From positions 40,838,493-40,902,492 of the forward strand of contig CM064653.1 of NCBI GenBank assembly GCA_032717465.1: a DNA stretch of 64,000 nucleotides, read 5' to 3'. The notes under the pieces were generated by a model. That model was given only the letters and a program-made list of their open reading frames with translations. It was not told the DNA's origin and searched no databases. The translations under genes were made by a program, and so were the position numbers. The stretch comes from Coenobita brevimanus. Lineage: Eukaryota > Arthropoda > Malacostraca > Decapoda > Coenobitidae. Each line of letters opens with the position of its first letter. The stretch's first letter is position 1. Shown piece after piece: positions 1 through 13,412 of this stretch.

Positions 1-360
1 ATCACTCGCTGTTACTTTCTTTTAGGGAAGAAAGGACCGACTGATTAATTTACTTGTTTTATTTGTTTTCACTTTATGTTAATCCGAATTGAACACGTCT
101 TTTACAAATTCATTTTAAGCAGAAGCACAAGTCAGGAGGGTTGGTTCCTATATTTATACTATTTTTAAACCAAATTATTTTGAATGAGAATCAGGCATTT
201 GGTCACCATACAAGTACATGAATAGATTTTTTTTTTCTCTTAACGAGGGAATATCTCTAGGGAGGATTCGGGCCGTCTGTCTCTCACGAATGATTTTAGG
301 AGGAGAGGCATTTCACTCCCGTACATTTTAGCAACTTCAGCGAACCTACACTACTGCACA

Positions 361-446
361 CCACACCATACATCACATTACATCACATCATACCACACCA
401 CACCACAAAACATCACATCACACCACACCACACCACACCACACCAA
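361..446 (+). repeat. ACACC / ATCAC pentamer-like repeat
   Basis: Alternating CATCACAT and CACACCACACC units. The preceding 1-360 holds AT-rich DNA in which I see no gene. Confidence 0.85.
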
Positions 447-730
447 GGGCATTAACTGAACTTGCCCTGCAGCTCTCCCGTCTAGTACTTTTTTTTTTTT
501 TTTTTCCAGGGGAGGAAGTGGGAAGGCTGGCAATTTTGTTTTTCCAATGCGGTGCAATCGTCAACAGTTTCTATAGGACCCACACCCAAGTTCCCTCTAT
601 CGCACTTCCTCCAACTCTTTACTTTTTCCTCCAAACTTTCCCTTATCGGCAGTCCCTTTGATTACTTTTCCTAACACCCTCTCTCCCCTTCACAGCACAT
701 TCTTTCATTCACCTTTCATTTTTACCCTCA

Positions 731-738
731 TTCTCTCT

Positions 739-795
<57 letters not shown>
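731..795 (+). repeat. Compound (TC)n(AC)n microsatellite
   Basis: About 20 nt of TC followed by about 42 nt of AC. The surrounding 446-1265 is otherwise unremarkable C/T- and A-rich DNA. Confidence 0.95.
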
Positions 796-797
<2 letters not shown>

Positions 798-1265
798 CCA
801 CTATACCATCCTTGTTCTCTCCAACGTCCAATCCATAATGTCACTACACTTCACGGCATCACTTCCAGCAATACCATTCTCTCTCCACTACATCACTCCA
901 CAACTCCACCCTCTACGTTAAATATTCTTTCCAGTTTCCACATCATTCTACACCCCTTCAAGACACATCCACCACTCCTCTCCTCTACGTTCACCCCGTC
1001 CAACACCCTCGTCAAACAACCCACACAAAATCCAGACCAAACCAGACCACAGAGACCACCACAACATGAGATAAGAAAGAGGACCGAGAGTGGACCTGCC
1101 AAGAATTGAGGTGGAATGGGAAACAGATGGGAAATGGGAGAAAGAGATAAATAAAATGGCAGAGAATAAAAGCCAGGAGGATGGGGATTAAATGAGAAGA
1201 ATTCGTTTATGTGTGAAAAAACAGATGGATGAAGGTGATATGCAGAGAGGCTGGTGTAAAGGGAA

Positions 1266-1353
<88 letters not shown>
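1266..1353 (+). repeat. Compound (GT)n(GA)n microsatellite
   Basis: About 42 nt GT then about 45 nt GA. Open frames across it on both strands are SSR artefacts. Confidence 0.95.
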
Positions 1354-1356
<3 letters not shown>

Positions 1357-1659
1357 AGGAGTAACAGCAACGAAAAATACTCGTAAGTGCACCAAAGGAA
1401 AAGAAAACGAGCAACAGAAACCGTCGAAGGGAGAAACTCAAGAAAACCAGAAACGAACTCAAAAGAGACACATAAACAGAACCCAGAAAAAAGAATCCCC
1501 TACATGAGAAAAAAAATAAATCCGGCTAGCAGGTGGCGAGGAGAGAAAAGGTGAGACTAAGAAGGCGGCTCACAAGAGGATTTACGCCAAAGAGGACCAA
1601 TGTGTGATAGTCATGAAAAGGTGTTCGGCTGGGGAAGAAGAGAAGAGAAGAGAAGACAG

Positions 1660-1661
<2 letters not shown>

Positions 1662-1711
<50 letters not shown>
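1662..1711 (+). repeat. (GA)n microsatellite
   Basis: Uninterrupted GA run. 1712-2100 to its right is mixed-sequence DNA in which I see nothing. Confidence 0.95.
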
Positions 1712-1713
<2 letters not shown>

Positions 1714-2139
1714 CTCTGTTTCTGTCCACCACCGCCAAACGAACAGTCCCATCATGCTATTCACGATGTGCATCCCCGCCTGGCCCAATATGAGGGAAGC
1801 CGTGCGGGGGAGAAAGGGACACTTGATAGAATGGGACACTGATGGGGCAACCTGTTAAGGGCAAGGCGCCAACACCACTCATACACCGCCTGATGAAAGG
1901 GAATGAAACTAAGCCAGTAAAACTAGGGATGAATGTGATGTGAAACTGTGCTGATAAAACCTGCATTATAAAAATAAAAGTAGATCGACGGTACCTGGTG
2001 TTCCGGTAGTCATGCAGAAACTGAGGTTACTCCAGCTTGGACGTGTAACAGCATATACCATGGCTATCAGAATCTTGCATGTGGCAGAGAAGTCACTCGT
2101 ATTTAGGCAAGACTAACAAAAATTTTTCTTTCAAAATAA

Positions 2140-2212
2140 AGCCATATATATATATACAGTACTCTCGCTCCCTCTCTCTCTCTATATATATATATACAGT
2201 ATATAAATATAT
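2140..2212 (+). repeat. (TA)n-(CT)n-(TA)n imperfect repeat
   Basis: Two TATATATATATACAGTA blocks flank a CTCTCTC stretch, so the block is a direct duplication around a pyrimidine core. Confidence 0.85.
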
Positions 2213-2319
2213 GACAGCATGGGTATGGTAGTGAGACAGTACAAGGATCTGGTGATGTCCCAATAGGGCTAATGAGGTAAGACAAGCAGAAGACCATGAA
2301 TAAAAGTCGAACAAAACAT

Positions 2320-3380
2320 GATCGAGAAGACATTGACTGGCTGAGAGGCGCTGGAGGAGGCGCAGCATGAATGAGAACAAATGGAACGAAGGAAAGGACC
2401 AATAACAGCGAGGCTGAAAGAGAAAGAGCCAGGGATCGACTGAGCCGGGTGGAAGACGAGCCCCCCTGCAACGCACTAAACGGGAAATAAAGGGGAACGT
2501 TGGTGTGTAAAAACGTCCGGTTGGGGACGGGGTGGGTTGGGGTCCCAGTGAGGGGATGGGAGAAGGCGAGGTGAGGAAGTGGGGGACACAGTAAGGGGGT
2601 TAAGGGGGTGCGTGGTGCAGTGAGTGGATGGGGGAAGGGAGGAGGTGGGGGAAGGAGGGAGAAAATGGGGGAAGGGGGAAGGGAGAAGATGGGGGGAGGG
2701 AGAAGGGAAGAGGTGAGGGAGGGGACAGCGAGGGGATGGGTGGCGCAGTGAGGGGGTGTGGGGGAGAAGGAAGGAGGTAGGAGGTACAGTGAGGGGGTGC
2801 CACAGGTAACACAGCCAGAGACGGAAGGAAGCACCAAGAAGGGAAGAAAAATGGGACGGGATGCAAGAGAAACATGGGGAGGGTTAAAAAAGGGAAGGGT
2901 GGAAAAGAGGAAGGAAGCGAGAGACGGGAAGGAACAACAGGTGAAGAGGGAACGAAAGGAGGGAACGGAAAGGTAGCGACAGAGGGGAAGGAAAGGGAAA
3001 ATCCATGGGAAGGGGAGCGAATGAATCAATGGGAAGGAGGGAGATCAAAAGGACTGCATGTAGGCTACAGAAAAGAGAATTAGAATAGTGGAAGAAAGGA
3101 AAGAAGGAGGAAAATATAAAACAGTTGAGAGGAAAAGGGGAGGGGGGAGAAAGGACATGAGGAGAAATGAATGTTGCTGGAGAGAGGGCAATGCATGGAA
3201 AAGGAACAGGATGAAACGACGATGAAAATGAAAAGGAAGGAGAAGGGGAAAGTGACACACACGTAAAAACAGGACACTCAATACATGAGGGTGTTGCAGT
3301 TCGTGTGGGTGTGGGTATCGGTGTGGGTAGGTGTGGAGGTGGGAAGAATGAAGCAGAGAGAGAGAGAGAGAGAGAGAGGC
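2320..3380 (+). repeat. Purine-rich low-complexity block
   Basis: GGGGAAGGGAGGAGGTGGGG-style DNA, densest at 2560-3000, with ill-defined 25-35 bp periodicity and ending in a (GA)n run at 3356-3380. Minus-strand Pro/Ser/Leu frames here are compositional. Confidence 0.8.
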
Positions 3381-3503
3381 AGAGAGCTGTTGCTAAGGGG
3401 AGGGGGGGCTAGGGGACAGGATGAAATTAATGAAGCATGGAAGAGTTATCCAAAGAATGACCTCCCTATTATCACACGCCAGAGGGGAGGGGAAGTGAGG
3501 GGA

Positions 3504-3506
<3 letters not shown>

Positions 3507-3546
<40 letters not shown>

Positions 3547-3650
3547 TCTCATACAAGCCTTCAAGTTTCCAGTCACGAAACACACGAGGTCAGACAACCG
3601 GAACCAAATATTCAAGTGCTGAAGTTTGGCAAGAAAAAGCGAATTGCCAA

Positions 3651-3701
<51 letters not shown>
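3507..3701 (+). repeat. (TC)n at 3507-3543 and (CA)n at 3652-3701
   Basis: Two pure dinucleotide arrays separated by about 108 bp of unique DNA. Confidence 0.95.
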
Positions 3702-3702
<1 letters not shown>

Positions 3703-3913
3703 ATTGAAGCATGGCAACAAATCCGCCACTAGATAAACAAGTACCTGGCAACAACATAATGAACAAATCAATATCCTTCCCACACATGCATCGATACCAC
3801 GCCACACACTCCAGTCACAACATCATAAAAAGTGAAAGTATTATGCATTTACCATATCCAGCCCCCCTTCCCTCCCACTCTCATTCCCTCTGTCTGGGAA
3901 CTAATTCTGTCTT

Positions 3914-3952
<39 letters not shown>

Positions 3953-4040
3953 GCTACCGTTGCCGGGAGGGTAGCTCCCTTCTGTAACCCCAGCGGGGCT
4001 ACATGGCCTTAGTTGCCTAGCTCGGGGAATTCATTTCTCC

Positions 4041-4100
<60 letters not shown>

Positions 4101-4190
4101 ACAGCCATTCACCGCAAAATATACAAAAACGAATACACAAACAATACAGCCAAGCTATCCTCCAATACCACACACACACACACACAACCA
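3914..4190 (+). repeat. (TGTC)n(TC)n, (TC)n and (CA)n tracts
   Basis: TGTC/TC at 3914-3951, a 54-nt TC array at 4044-4097 and a short CA run at 4169-4189. A GC-rich stretch with no recognised feature lies at 3955-4025. Confidence 0.9.
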
Positions 4191-4299
4191 TGCCAGCCTC
4201 CAACCCAGACAAAACCCTACTGCAGATAACATAAAACCCAGTGAAATTAGGAGCCTGCAACACCTATCACTGCCATCCAATACTCTCCCCTGCACATGC

Positions 4300-5457
4300 G
4301 CACTGGGGAGATGAGGGAAGGGGGAAGAGAGGGGAAATGGGGGTGGTAAGAGGGGACAAGGGGAGAACATGGGGGGAGGCAGGAGGGTCAGGTTGAGGAA
4401 GATAAAATTTAGGGGAGGAAAGAAAATATGTCTGGGGAGTGGAGGAGATGGAATTTAAGAGGGGGAGGGGCCAGGGGGCAACGGTGACGGTACTAGGGCA
4501 AGAAGGGGAGGTGGAGGAAGGGGAGTGAGATAAGGGATGGGTGGGGAGGGGATAGGAAGACTCCGAAAAGGTATGAGTAAAAGGAAGTTTATGAATGTGG
4601 GAAAGACAGAAGGAAGAGAAAGAAGTGGAAACAACGGGATTTGTGGGACAGAAGACATGAGGAAGAAAACAACAGAAATTGTAACCACCGTATGGACAAC
4701 AGGGGATATGGGACTGAGGTATATAGAATGAAGGATAAATGAAGTGGAAGAGGAATAGGAAAGAAGGAGGATGAGTGACTGAAACGAACAGCAATGACAA
4801 TGAAATGGGAGAGGACTGGCGACAGATGAAATCACAAAAGGACAAAATTAAGCAAAGGGGATATTGATGTTATGGGATGTAGGACTGTGGAGTGTAAGAC
4901 GAAAGAGAGAGGAAGACAAAGAATGAATGATGCAGAAAGAAAATGAAACAAGAATTAAGAGTGGAGTGGAGTGAGTACCACTGGGAGGAGAAAGGAAGGT
5001 ACAATATGGTGAGAGTGTTAAGGTGGGATGATTTGACCAGACAGATGCTAAGAGGGGAGAAGACGGTACTCACACATATGGGGTGAAATGAAGAGACTGG
5101 GGAGAGGAGGCTGGGGAAAGGGGAGAGAAGGGGGAAAAGAGAGGTGGGATAAGAAAGGGAGAAGACGGAACAACGGTAATGTACAAGGTGAAAATGGGAA
5201 ATGAGTAATGGAGGCGGAAAGGGAAAGAGAAAGAGGGGAGGGGGAGGAGGAATGGGAAGAAGACGACGAAGGGGGAGGGGAAGGGGAAGACGAAGAAGGG
5301 GAACGGGGAAAGGGGGGAAGGAGAGGGAAGCATGAAGAAGGGAGGGAAGGGGGAGGAGAAGAGAGGATGGAGGAAGGACAAAGGAGAGGTGGGAAACGAA
5401 ATTATGGTTACAACAACAACATCGGAGATACAGAAGATAGATAGAGAGATAACAACA

Positions 5458-5523
<66 letters not shown>
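4300..5523 (+). repeat. Purine-rich block ending in a long (GA)n array
   Basis: GGGGAGAAGG-type DNA throughout; the pure (GA)n array covers about 5460-5523. No coding signal apart from compositional frames. Confidence 0.85.
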
Positions 5524-5527
<4 letters not shown>

Positions 5528-5579
5528 GGTGAATTATGGAGACGAAGGGAGAGTCGGAGAAAGGTCAACAGAGCGCATG

Positions 5580-6395
5580 GCAGCCCCTCACCTTCACCAC
5601 ACCACACCACACATCACCACACCACATTACCACATTCATTATAACAATACTAAAACACCATAACCATAATAACACCACCATAAATATCATACCACCTAAA
5701 TAACCCACCACAACCACAGCAACCAACCACCATACCCCTACCACTATCACCATCATCGTCATAACACAATCACCACAAGTCACTATACCATCATCACTAC
5801 TACAGTAACATAACACCGATAAAGAGAACGTATTGCAGCCCCACCACATCACACCATAACATCACCACAACCATAACGGCATAACCTATCACCTCACTTC
5901 ACACCACACCACTACCACAACCATAACAGAACAACACCCACTCCCCACCACACACCACATCAAACCACCATAACCACAACCACAACAACAGAACAACCCA
6001 CTCCCCACCACACACCACAGTCATTCCCACAACACCATCACAACCACACTATCATCACAATCAGCATCACCATCAACCCCATGGGATTAGAAACAACATA
6101 CCATATTATCACCATGCTCGTCTCTTCTCCCCTGCCACCATCACGTCATCAATACCACCACGACGGCATGGAATATTATGTACTATCCGTTATCATTAAC
6201 TTACCAGCACGGAGCAGCCATCACTATTACTAAAGCATCATCATCATCATCATCACCACCACCATCTCTATTGCCCTCATTATTAGCCTCATCATCTGGC
6301 ACCACTCATCAGCCATCATTTACAAATCAATTATCATCATCATCATCATTATCACAACCGCCATTATCATCCATCAGTATCATCACTCGGTAACA
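5580..6395 (+). repeat. CAC/CCA-rich then (CAT)n trinucleotide DNA
   Basis: 5580-6060 is cryptic ACC/ACA repeat; 6225-6385 has several ATC runs, giving poly-Ser frames. No gene. Confidence 0.8.
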
Positions 6396-6480
6396 CATAT
6401 CACAGCCACAAAAAAGAAATAATTCATGTTACATCACTACTGGCAGATGATCCTTACATAAATACCACTATATCCTTTTT

Positions 6481-6706
6481 ACATTAACTTGGCCTAAAAC
6501 TGACATCTCTCCATCTTGACTAACTTGACCTACAAATGCCATATCTTCATCTTGAATGCTGATCCGTAAGAATAGATTAGCAAGAGAATATGGTGCTAGT
6601 CACGAAGAAGTGCTACAGAAAGGAGAGAACTGTAGCATTATCTTTTTCTGCCACTGAGTTAACGTAAAATAGACAGCAAAAGGAGGAAAATTTGGGCCAA
6701 ATTAGA
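6481..6706 (+). mobile_element. Family 1 MITE-like element, copy A
   Basis: Left end TTAACTTGGCCTAAAACTG, right end AATTTGGGCCAAATT, with the shared interior GCTAGTCACGAAGAAGTGCT and TGCCACTGAG. This copy has a roughly 39-bp tandem duplication of its left end (two ACTTG-GCCTA/ACCTA blocks). Confidence 0.75.
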
Positions 6707-7690
6707 AGCACTGAACATCATTAATACAGCCATCGAACTAAAATAACAAGAAAAACACTTGACAGAGGAGTGTGAGGATAAAGTATGAAGGTGTATGAGG
6801 CACAGGTGTGACGGAAGGTGTGATTAGCGAAAACACGTGTAATTATTTTCTGCTAAGCGCCACTCAGGAATACATGTGCGCTACTACTAAAAACAAACAA
6901 ACTGAAAGGGAGATGTATATTTTATTGGGTGTGGTTTTGATCAGGTTTGGTTAGATTGTGTCATGAGCTTAGGTTAGGTAAGAACTGGTCTGGTTTGGTC
7001 AGATTAGGTTCGGTTAGATGATAATGTAAATTAGAGTAACTAGCTTGGGTTAGAGTAAGTTAGTGACAAGGCAGACAGATGCGAGACATCACTGAAATTC
7101 TCTTAGTCAAAAAAACCGTGCAAAGCTGTTTTTACCCTCGCCAGAAAGAATATATACAGCTAACACAAAGGTATTAAAATATTCAGTACAGTGTTCAAGG
7201 TCATAATCATACACGTATTACACAGAACACATTTACTCACAGACGGAGCTCCAGTTCCATGGGCCAGACGTGAGAATAATGTGAGCGCAAGAGGATGGAG
7301 GTAATAAGGGATGAAGATCGAGGATGAGGAGTGTTACTGCTGGGAGTATGAGTAAGTATGAGGGAGTGAGAGGGAGAATGAGGATGAGAAAGTGGAGGTA
7401 GTGAGGAATGAAGATGAAGTAGGAGGAGTGTTACTGGTGGAGTTTGTGAAAGCGCTGGGGAGCATAAGGGATGATGGAGATGAGAGGATGAAGGAACTGA
7501 GAGTAAAGCCGAGTATGAAAGGTGTTACAGCCGGGTGTATGAGAGGGCGTTTGGGAGTAAAAGGGAGGCGGAACAGAGAGACCACGGGCTATTAACTCTG
7601 GCGTGCATCTGGCTGCTACCTACTCCGCCACACCTCCACAAAAAAGGTAATGGGAAGCTTGCAATTAGCCTCCACAACCTTCGTCATCAT
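6707..7690. other. Mostly unique DNA, no gene seen
   Basis: A GGTT/TTAG-rich patch at 6930-7060 (for example GCTTAGGTTAGGTAAG) and a GA/GT-rich patch at 7270-7560; no exon-like stretch found. Confidence 0.5.
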
Positions 7691-7699
7691 TCACGCAAA

Positions 7700-9645
7700 T
7701 TCTCTCTCTCTCTCTCTCTATCTCTCTTTCTCTCTCTCTCTCTCTCTCTCACTGAGCACTAGGATCCCACACGATTTTATTCCTAAGAAGAATAAAATTG
7801 TCTACTGCCCTGGATCTATTCGGTTCTCTCCATCCTCCCTATTCTCTTCCCCGTCATCCATCTCTTTCTCCCCGCCATCCTTCACCTCCATTTTATTGTT
7901 TGCCGACCATTCTTCCCATCCTTCCTATTCAATCATCTTATTCTACTTTTGCTCTTACCTCCACCCTTCCTCCTTTCCCTCACTCCTTCCTCTTTTCTTC
8001 CCTCCATCCTTCCTCTTCTCTTCCCTCCATCCTTCCTCTTCTCTCCCTTCCATCCTGCATCTAGCGTATCCTATAAACTGACTCTTCCTGCTCTCATCTA
8101 CCGTTCAAGTCGCCCCATCCTGCCCACTCCATCCTGTCCACTTTAAGCCTCTACCTTCCACTGCATCCCTTTCTTTTTAAACCTGTAATGGATCTTTTCC
8201 TTCCACTTGCCTTCTATTTCTTTTAACCCACTGTACTTTTTTTTTTTTTCGTTTGTTTTAATGCATCATCAGTCTTGTCTGTCTGTCTGTCTCAGCCTTC
8301 CTTGATCTCTTCTCCATCATCCACTAATTTCTCTCTCTCTCTCTCTCTCTCTCTTCGTAGTACCATTTGATCACCGTTCTTTTCACATCTGGCCCTCTCA
8401 AGCCTCCTATACTTCCCTTTCACTCGCAGTCTCACCCATCACTCTCCTCCTTCACGGTGATCTTCTCAATGCCTTACCTTTACCTGCCCACCTTTACCCT
8501 TTGGCGAGCTGCCTTTTTAACCCCCTCAGCACCATGTCACCATTCTTGCTGCCGTTAGACAATTTTTATAATCTTACGGGACCTTTTCTAGAACTGGAGG
8601 GTTTACATACATCCTTCAGTAACCCATTCTCCACCAGACGATCCTTTTATCCTTCATGTTGCTTGTATTTTTCAGGGGTCTCTCTCACAGTAAAGGAGTT
8701 GGAAGTCTGAAACAATCTCCACTATGCTCGTCTAGTACCAAGACTTTTTGCTTTTGCTCTTGCCATCGCCATGACGACTTTATTCAGTTTCAGGAAGATT
8801 CCAGGCAGTGAAAGGGCTAATACTGAAACTCTGGCCCTTACCTTGGTCGTCTCTCGCTCCAGGATTGGCTATTACCTCTTCCAGTCTCTTACCTCATCTT
8901 CACCCCCCACCCTCCCTCCCCTCCAACTTACCAATCTACCTGCCCCACCCCCTTCCGTCCTTCCTTACCTTGCAGTCTCCGTTAGCCTATCCTTCCCCCT
9001 CCCCATCCCTCCAGCTCTCTCTCTTCCCTTCTTCCTTCTTCCCTCTCTCCTTTATTCTTCCTCCTTCCATCCCTTTCCCTTTGTTTCTTTTTCTTTCTCC
9101 CTTCCTCCCTCTCTCCTGCTTCATTTTCTTCCTCTCACTCACTTTCCCCTTCTCCTTTCATTTTCCTTCCTCCCTTTCCTTCCATCCCTCTCTCTTCACC
9201 CCTCCTCTTCCACCTTTTTAATTCACCTTCACCCCACCCCTCCTACCTTCTTTACCTTGCAGTCTCCGTTATCCTCCCTCTATGCTCTTACCCTCCTCCC
9301 CTCTCTCTCCACCCCTCCCCTTCTACCCTCGTACCTCATCAATCCCCCTCCCCCCCAGCTTACATTACCTGTCTGCCCCTCCTACCTTCCTTACCTTGCA
9401 GCCTCCGTTACCCTTCCTCGCTCCCTTCCCTCCTCATACCCTTCTTACCACTTCTGGCCTCTCATTCTCTCCTTCCCTTCCTCTCTCCCCATTCCCTTTC
9501 TCCTTCCCCTCCCTCCTTCTTTAAGTACGGTAATTCCCCTAACTTCTACATTAGTTACCCCTCCCCCTCCATGACCATCACCCCCTCCTCTCCTATCTCG
9601 ACCCTCAACCACTCACTCACTCTCTCTCTCTCTCTCTCTCTCAGT
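7700..9645 (+). repeat. Pyrimidine-rich low-complexity block
   Basis: TC arrays at 7700-7753, 8331-8354 and 9621-9644, a GTCT run at 8271-8293, and long CCTTCCTCCC stretches with loose repeats (CCTTACCTTGCAGTCTCCGT recurs near 8964, 9252 and 9390). Confidence 0.8.
8763..8822 (+). mobile_element. Family 2 small fragment
   Basis: CGCCATGACGACTTTATTCA and CAGGCAGTGAAAGGGCTAA resemble the left arm and a short right end. Confidence 0.4.
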
Positions 9646-9829
9646 TCTTAGACTCAAAACCATTTCTTATTACTACTTTGTTTCCTTTAGTGCTCAGCTA
9701 TCATTCCTAGTTACCTCTCCCAGTTTTCTTCACTTTCTCCTCCCCTCCACCTTTCCTTACGCCCCTCCTCATTTCCAACCACTCTCCACGTCCTGCCTCT
9801 CCTGTTCTGCCATGGCGATAGACTCTCTT

Positions 9830-10018
9830 CACTCTAACTTGGCCTACAATTGCCGTCTCTCCATCTAGAATGCTGAGTTACAACAACAGATTAACACTAC
9901 AATGTCAGTCACAAAGAAATGGCTTGGAGCGGATACTACTGAGTCGTTGCATTATCTTTGCCACTGAGCTACGTGATATAAACTACAAAAAGAGGAAAAC
10001 CTGCTGAATTTAAGGTGA
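9830..10018 (+). mobile_element. Family 1 MITE-like element, copy B
   Basis: Starts CACTCTAACTTGGCCTAC, contains AATGCTGAGTTACAACAA and AGTCACAAAGAAATGGCT, and ends near TTTAAGGTGAAA, which is the decayed reverse complement of the left end. Confidence 0.75.
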
Positions 10019-10179
10019 AACAACTATAGTTAAATGATTTGTGGAAGAAATCACCTTTGCACCACGTCACTGTTAGGTGTTACTATGGTCTAGAAGTCGC
10101 TAGCTGGACACGTTGGGTGTTTCGGTGCTGGGGTGAAGGCGCGACGATTAAACCTGCCTCGAAACTGAACACATTATTA

Positions 10180-10240
10180 TCATTATTATTATTTTTAATT
10201 ATTATTATTATCATTGTCATCATCATCATCGCTGGCATCG
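10180..10240 (+). repeat. (ATT)n and (CAT)n tract
   Basis: ATTATTATTATT then ATCATCATCATC; imperfect. Confidence 0.85.
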
Positions 10241-10504
10241 GTTTTATCCCCATGACTCATGACGAAAGTAGAGCCTGTTTGCCATCTCTGTCCTTGCTGA
10301 ATGCGCACATGGCATGGTAGCTAACCGCTTCAGATCCTCATACCTCTTCAATAAAATTTTCAACGCCGGGGACTTCTATGCACGCCTACCCTCGCAGTTT
10401 TAACATCTTCCCAAGAATGCTGTATTTTTTCTAGTTTACTCTTGCTACAAACTATTTTATTCAACTCAAGACAGACGTGTGTAGTAGAAGTTCTTGCAAC
10501 TCAA

Positions 10505-10935
10505 GGGTTATCTGGACGTGAACCCGGTGGACTGTAGGCTGAAGTAATCTACCCTCCTCCTGTATTTCACCATTCTCCTTTAGGGGATAAGGAGGGAAAT
10601 GAGGGAGGTTTGAACATCCTGGCAGTGAAGCCACCCAGTTACATCCAACCACGAGAAAGAGTCCCTCCCCAAAACCAAGATCTCTTGTACTAAGGGATTT
10701 AATGCAGGTTTTATCTAACCTCCCCATTTTGAAAGGTCTAACATACGTTGACTATGATGGACAGGAGATTGCAAGAATAAAATAGTCGTATAGAGGATAT
10801 CATCTAATTTTAGGGATAAAGATTTTTTTCTTTTACAGCTCCTCTGAAACTTGAACCAGGTGGACTGGAGGCTGAAGCTGTTCAGTTACATCGGTGCCAC
10901 CACGTGAAGGCGTCCCTCTCCAGCCCCAATACTAC
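10505..10935 (+). repeat. Pair of diverged copies of an unknown repeat
   Basis: GGTGGACTGTAGGCTGAAG (10526) and GGTGGACTGGAGGCTGAAG (10858) are followed, at different distances, by CAGTTACATC and GTCCCTC-type motifs. No family is recognised. The sequence between holds a small family 2-like piece. Confidence 0.5.
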
Positions 10936-11382
10936 TGTTTCTCTCTCCGTTGCATCCACTTTCCCTCTCACCAACAGAACACCATCCCAGTCTCCCCTCC
11001 ACTGACCGCTCAGATCGTCTCTATGATAAAATTCTCCCCTCCTTTGGTATCCTCTTTACGCATCTACGCCTCCTAACATATATCGATGTTTCTATTGCTC
11101 CGCCGTTTCCTGCGAGAGCGTGGTATCGATAAAAGGGCGTATCTGTCCTTGCTCAATAACACTCCCCCCTCCCCCCCTCTCTCTCTCTCTCACTCACTTT
11201 CGCTGCTACCTGATAATTTTACTCGGCTTAAACACTCCCCAAGGGATTCATTCATTCATTCATTCATTGCCAGACGCCATGTATCCCAGACGGGGTGGCC
11301 AAGGGCTTAGAGTTAATTGTTTTACAGGGAGGGGCACTAATCCTCCACCAACCCCAATTTCAACCCTACAGTTCGAAAAGTC

Positions 11383-11455
11383 TCTTCTAAACATAAAATC
11401 GTCCGGAGATAGCAAGAATAAAATACTGGTGACGTCCTCGGGCTGAAGGGCTTAA
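11383..11455 (+). mobile_element. Family 2 right-end fragment
   Basis: ATCGTCCGGAGATAGCAAGA, then AATAAAATACTGGTGACGTC and GGGCTGAAGGGCTTAA. A related shorter piece (GCAAGAATAAAATAGTCG) lies near 10771. Confidence 0.55.
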
Positions 11456-11459
11456 ACCA

Positions 11460-11490
11460 AGTCCCTCCTCCCACGAGTACCACTCCTAAA

Positions 11491-11535
<45 letters not shown>

Positions 11536-12336
11536 TCTCATATCCACTATTGTCCCTCCACTTTTTCCATCTCTCCTCTCCCCTTTACCTCTTTATTTAT
11601 TTATTTTTTACATCTACTGTTACCTGCTACCTTCATTAGTTTCTCTTCTTTCCTTTACTGGAGTTCCTTTTTTCTCAATTATCTTATATTCTACATTTAC
11701 CAATTTTCATGCACTTTTCCGTAATTCTCCTTCTTCCATTACTGAAACATCAAATCTCTATCTTTCGCCCTGACTTTATTTCTTACATATACCCATTTTC
11801 CTCTCCATCTCTTCTCCCTTTATTGAAACATCTATTCTCTCTATCTATCACCCTGTCATTGTGGCGTCTCCCTCTGATTGTGCTCTATAAAATAAATCCC
11901 TCTCCCCTCCCTCCAACCTATTCTTCCTCCCCTTCTTTCTTCCTCTCTTACCTCCCTCCCTTTCATCCCGCGGGTTCACTTCTCTCTTCTTCTTCCCTCC
12001 CTCCTCCTTCTCCTCCCTCTCTCTCTCTCTCTCTCTCGTCTCCATCGCTTCTGCCTGCTTCCTTCCTACTTACTTCCCATCCTTCAGTTTTCTTGCACGC
12101 AAAAGGTCTTCCCTCCCTTTCATCTTCCGAATCGACCTCTTTCCCTCCCTTTTCGTTCCTCCTTTCCTTCTTCCGACTTCCTTCCACTCTTTATGCAGTC
12201 TTATACCCACACATACAAACATACATAAATACATACACAGATATATAAATACATACATACATACATACATATCATATACATAAGAAATCTTATTTATTAT
12301 ACGGCATATTCTTAAGCCTACTTCATATTCCTCTAA

Positions 12337-12380
<44 letters not shown>

Positions 12381-13060
12381 AATGCCTGTTCTCCCTTCCA
12401 ACCATCCTGCCTTTATGCCCTCCCTTCCTCCCTTCATCTCTCCCTCCATTTACCCTCCCTCTGCTAAGTCGTCGTCTTCCATCTTTTTCGTTTTTTCTCC
12501 CTCATTTCTTCCTCCTTGCGTCCCTTACATGGAGCGTATTTTTCTTTTCCTGTTTGATTTTTCTCTCCCTTTCAAAGTATTTCTCATTTTATCACTTCAT
12601 CTTCTGTTTCCTTAATTTTACTCATCATTTTTCATCTTTTTCCATCTTCTATCATTTTATTTCTTCCTCGTTCTTCTTCCTCCACTTCTACCTCTTCTCT
12701 TCATTTTCTTCTTTCTTCTAACTCGACATATTCCTTCCTATTCCTTTCTCCATCTCTTTTTTTCCTCGTACCTTAGGCCGTCCTCGTAAGTCGCCTCTCT
12801 CTCTCTCTCACCCCTCGTAAGTCGTCCTCCCATACATCGCCATATCTCCTCCTTTCATCTGGGAGGGGGGGGGGGAGCAAAAACACCCTTCTTTCTCCCC
12901 TACTCCCATTTGCGACCTTTCCTCCCTCCCTCCCCCTGCTCCTCTCCTTCTCTCCCCCTCCCCTCCCTCCCTCCTCTCTCTCTCTCTCTCTCTCTCTCCC
13001 CCTCTCTTTTTCTCTCCCCTCCCTCTCTTTCTCTGCACGTCTCCAACTATGTTTATTTAT
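11460..13060 (+). repeat. Pyrimidine-rich low-complexity block
   Basis: TC arrays at 11490-11534, 12342-12378 and 12977-12999, a (CATA)n run at about 12215-12270 and CCTTCCTCC-type DNA. No gene. Confidence 0.8.
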
Positions 13061-13412
13061 CCCCGAGTTGTTTGCACGGCTGTCTGGTCTGTGTGATCTG
13101 GTAGTATTTATGGTTTGGGGTTAAGTCGGGTGGAGGGGAGGGGAGGGGAGGGGGTCTCTGCCTTATCCATCGAGAATTACAATATCTTTCTTCCCCTAAT
13201 CCTCTTTGGCGCTGATAAAGTTATAAATGCAGTGTTTTATTCTCGCTACCTGAATACGATTTTATTCTACTCACAACCATTACCTGATAAAGTGACACTG
13301 CAACATCTGCAACTGTGAATTAACACCTTCAATTCGATGATATATACATTTTTGCATTTTCTATCTCCATTTTTTTTTTTTTTTTAGCATATGGAAGACT
13401 ATTCGAACTTTC

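Noticed and set aside
1192..1386. Cys-Val, Arg-Glu, His-Thr and Ser-Leu repeat proteins across SSRs (here and at about 1.6, 3.6, 20.6, 45.8, 53.6, 54.7 and 55.6 kb)
   Set aside because: Pure dinucleotide translation artefacts.
6930..7060. Telomere-like TTAGG clusters (also CCTAA-rich DNA at 23.4-24.9 kb)
   Set aside because: Only one or two exact TTAGG units occur in a row; the spacing is irregular and better explained by loose GGTT/CCTAACCTCATC repeats.
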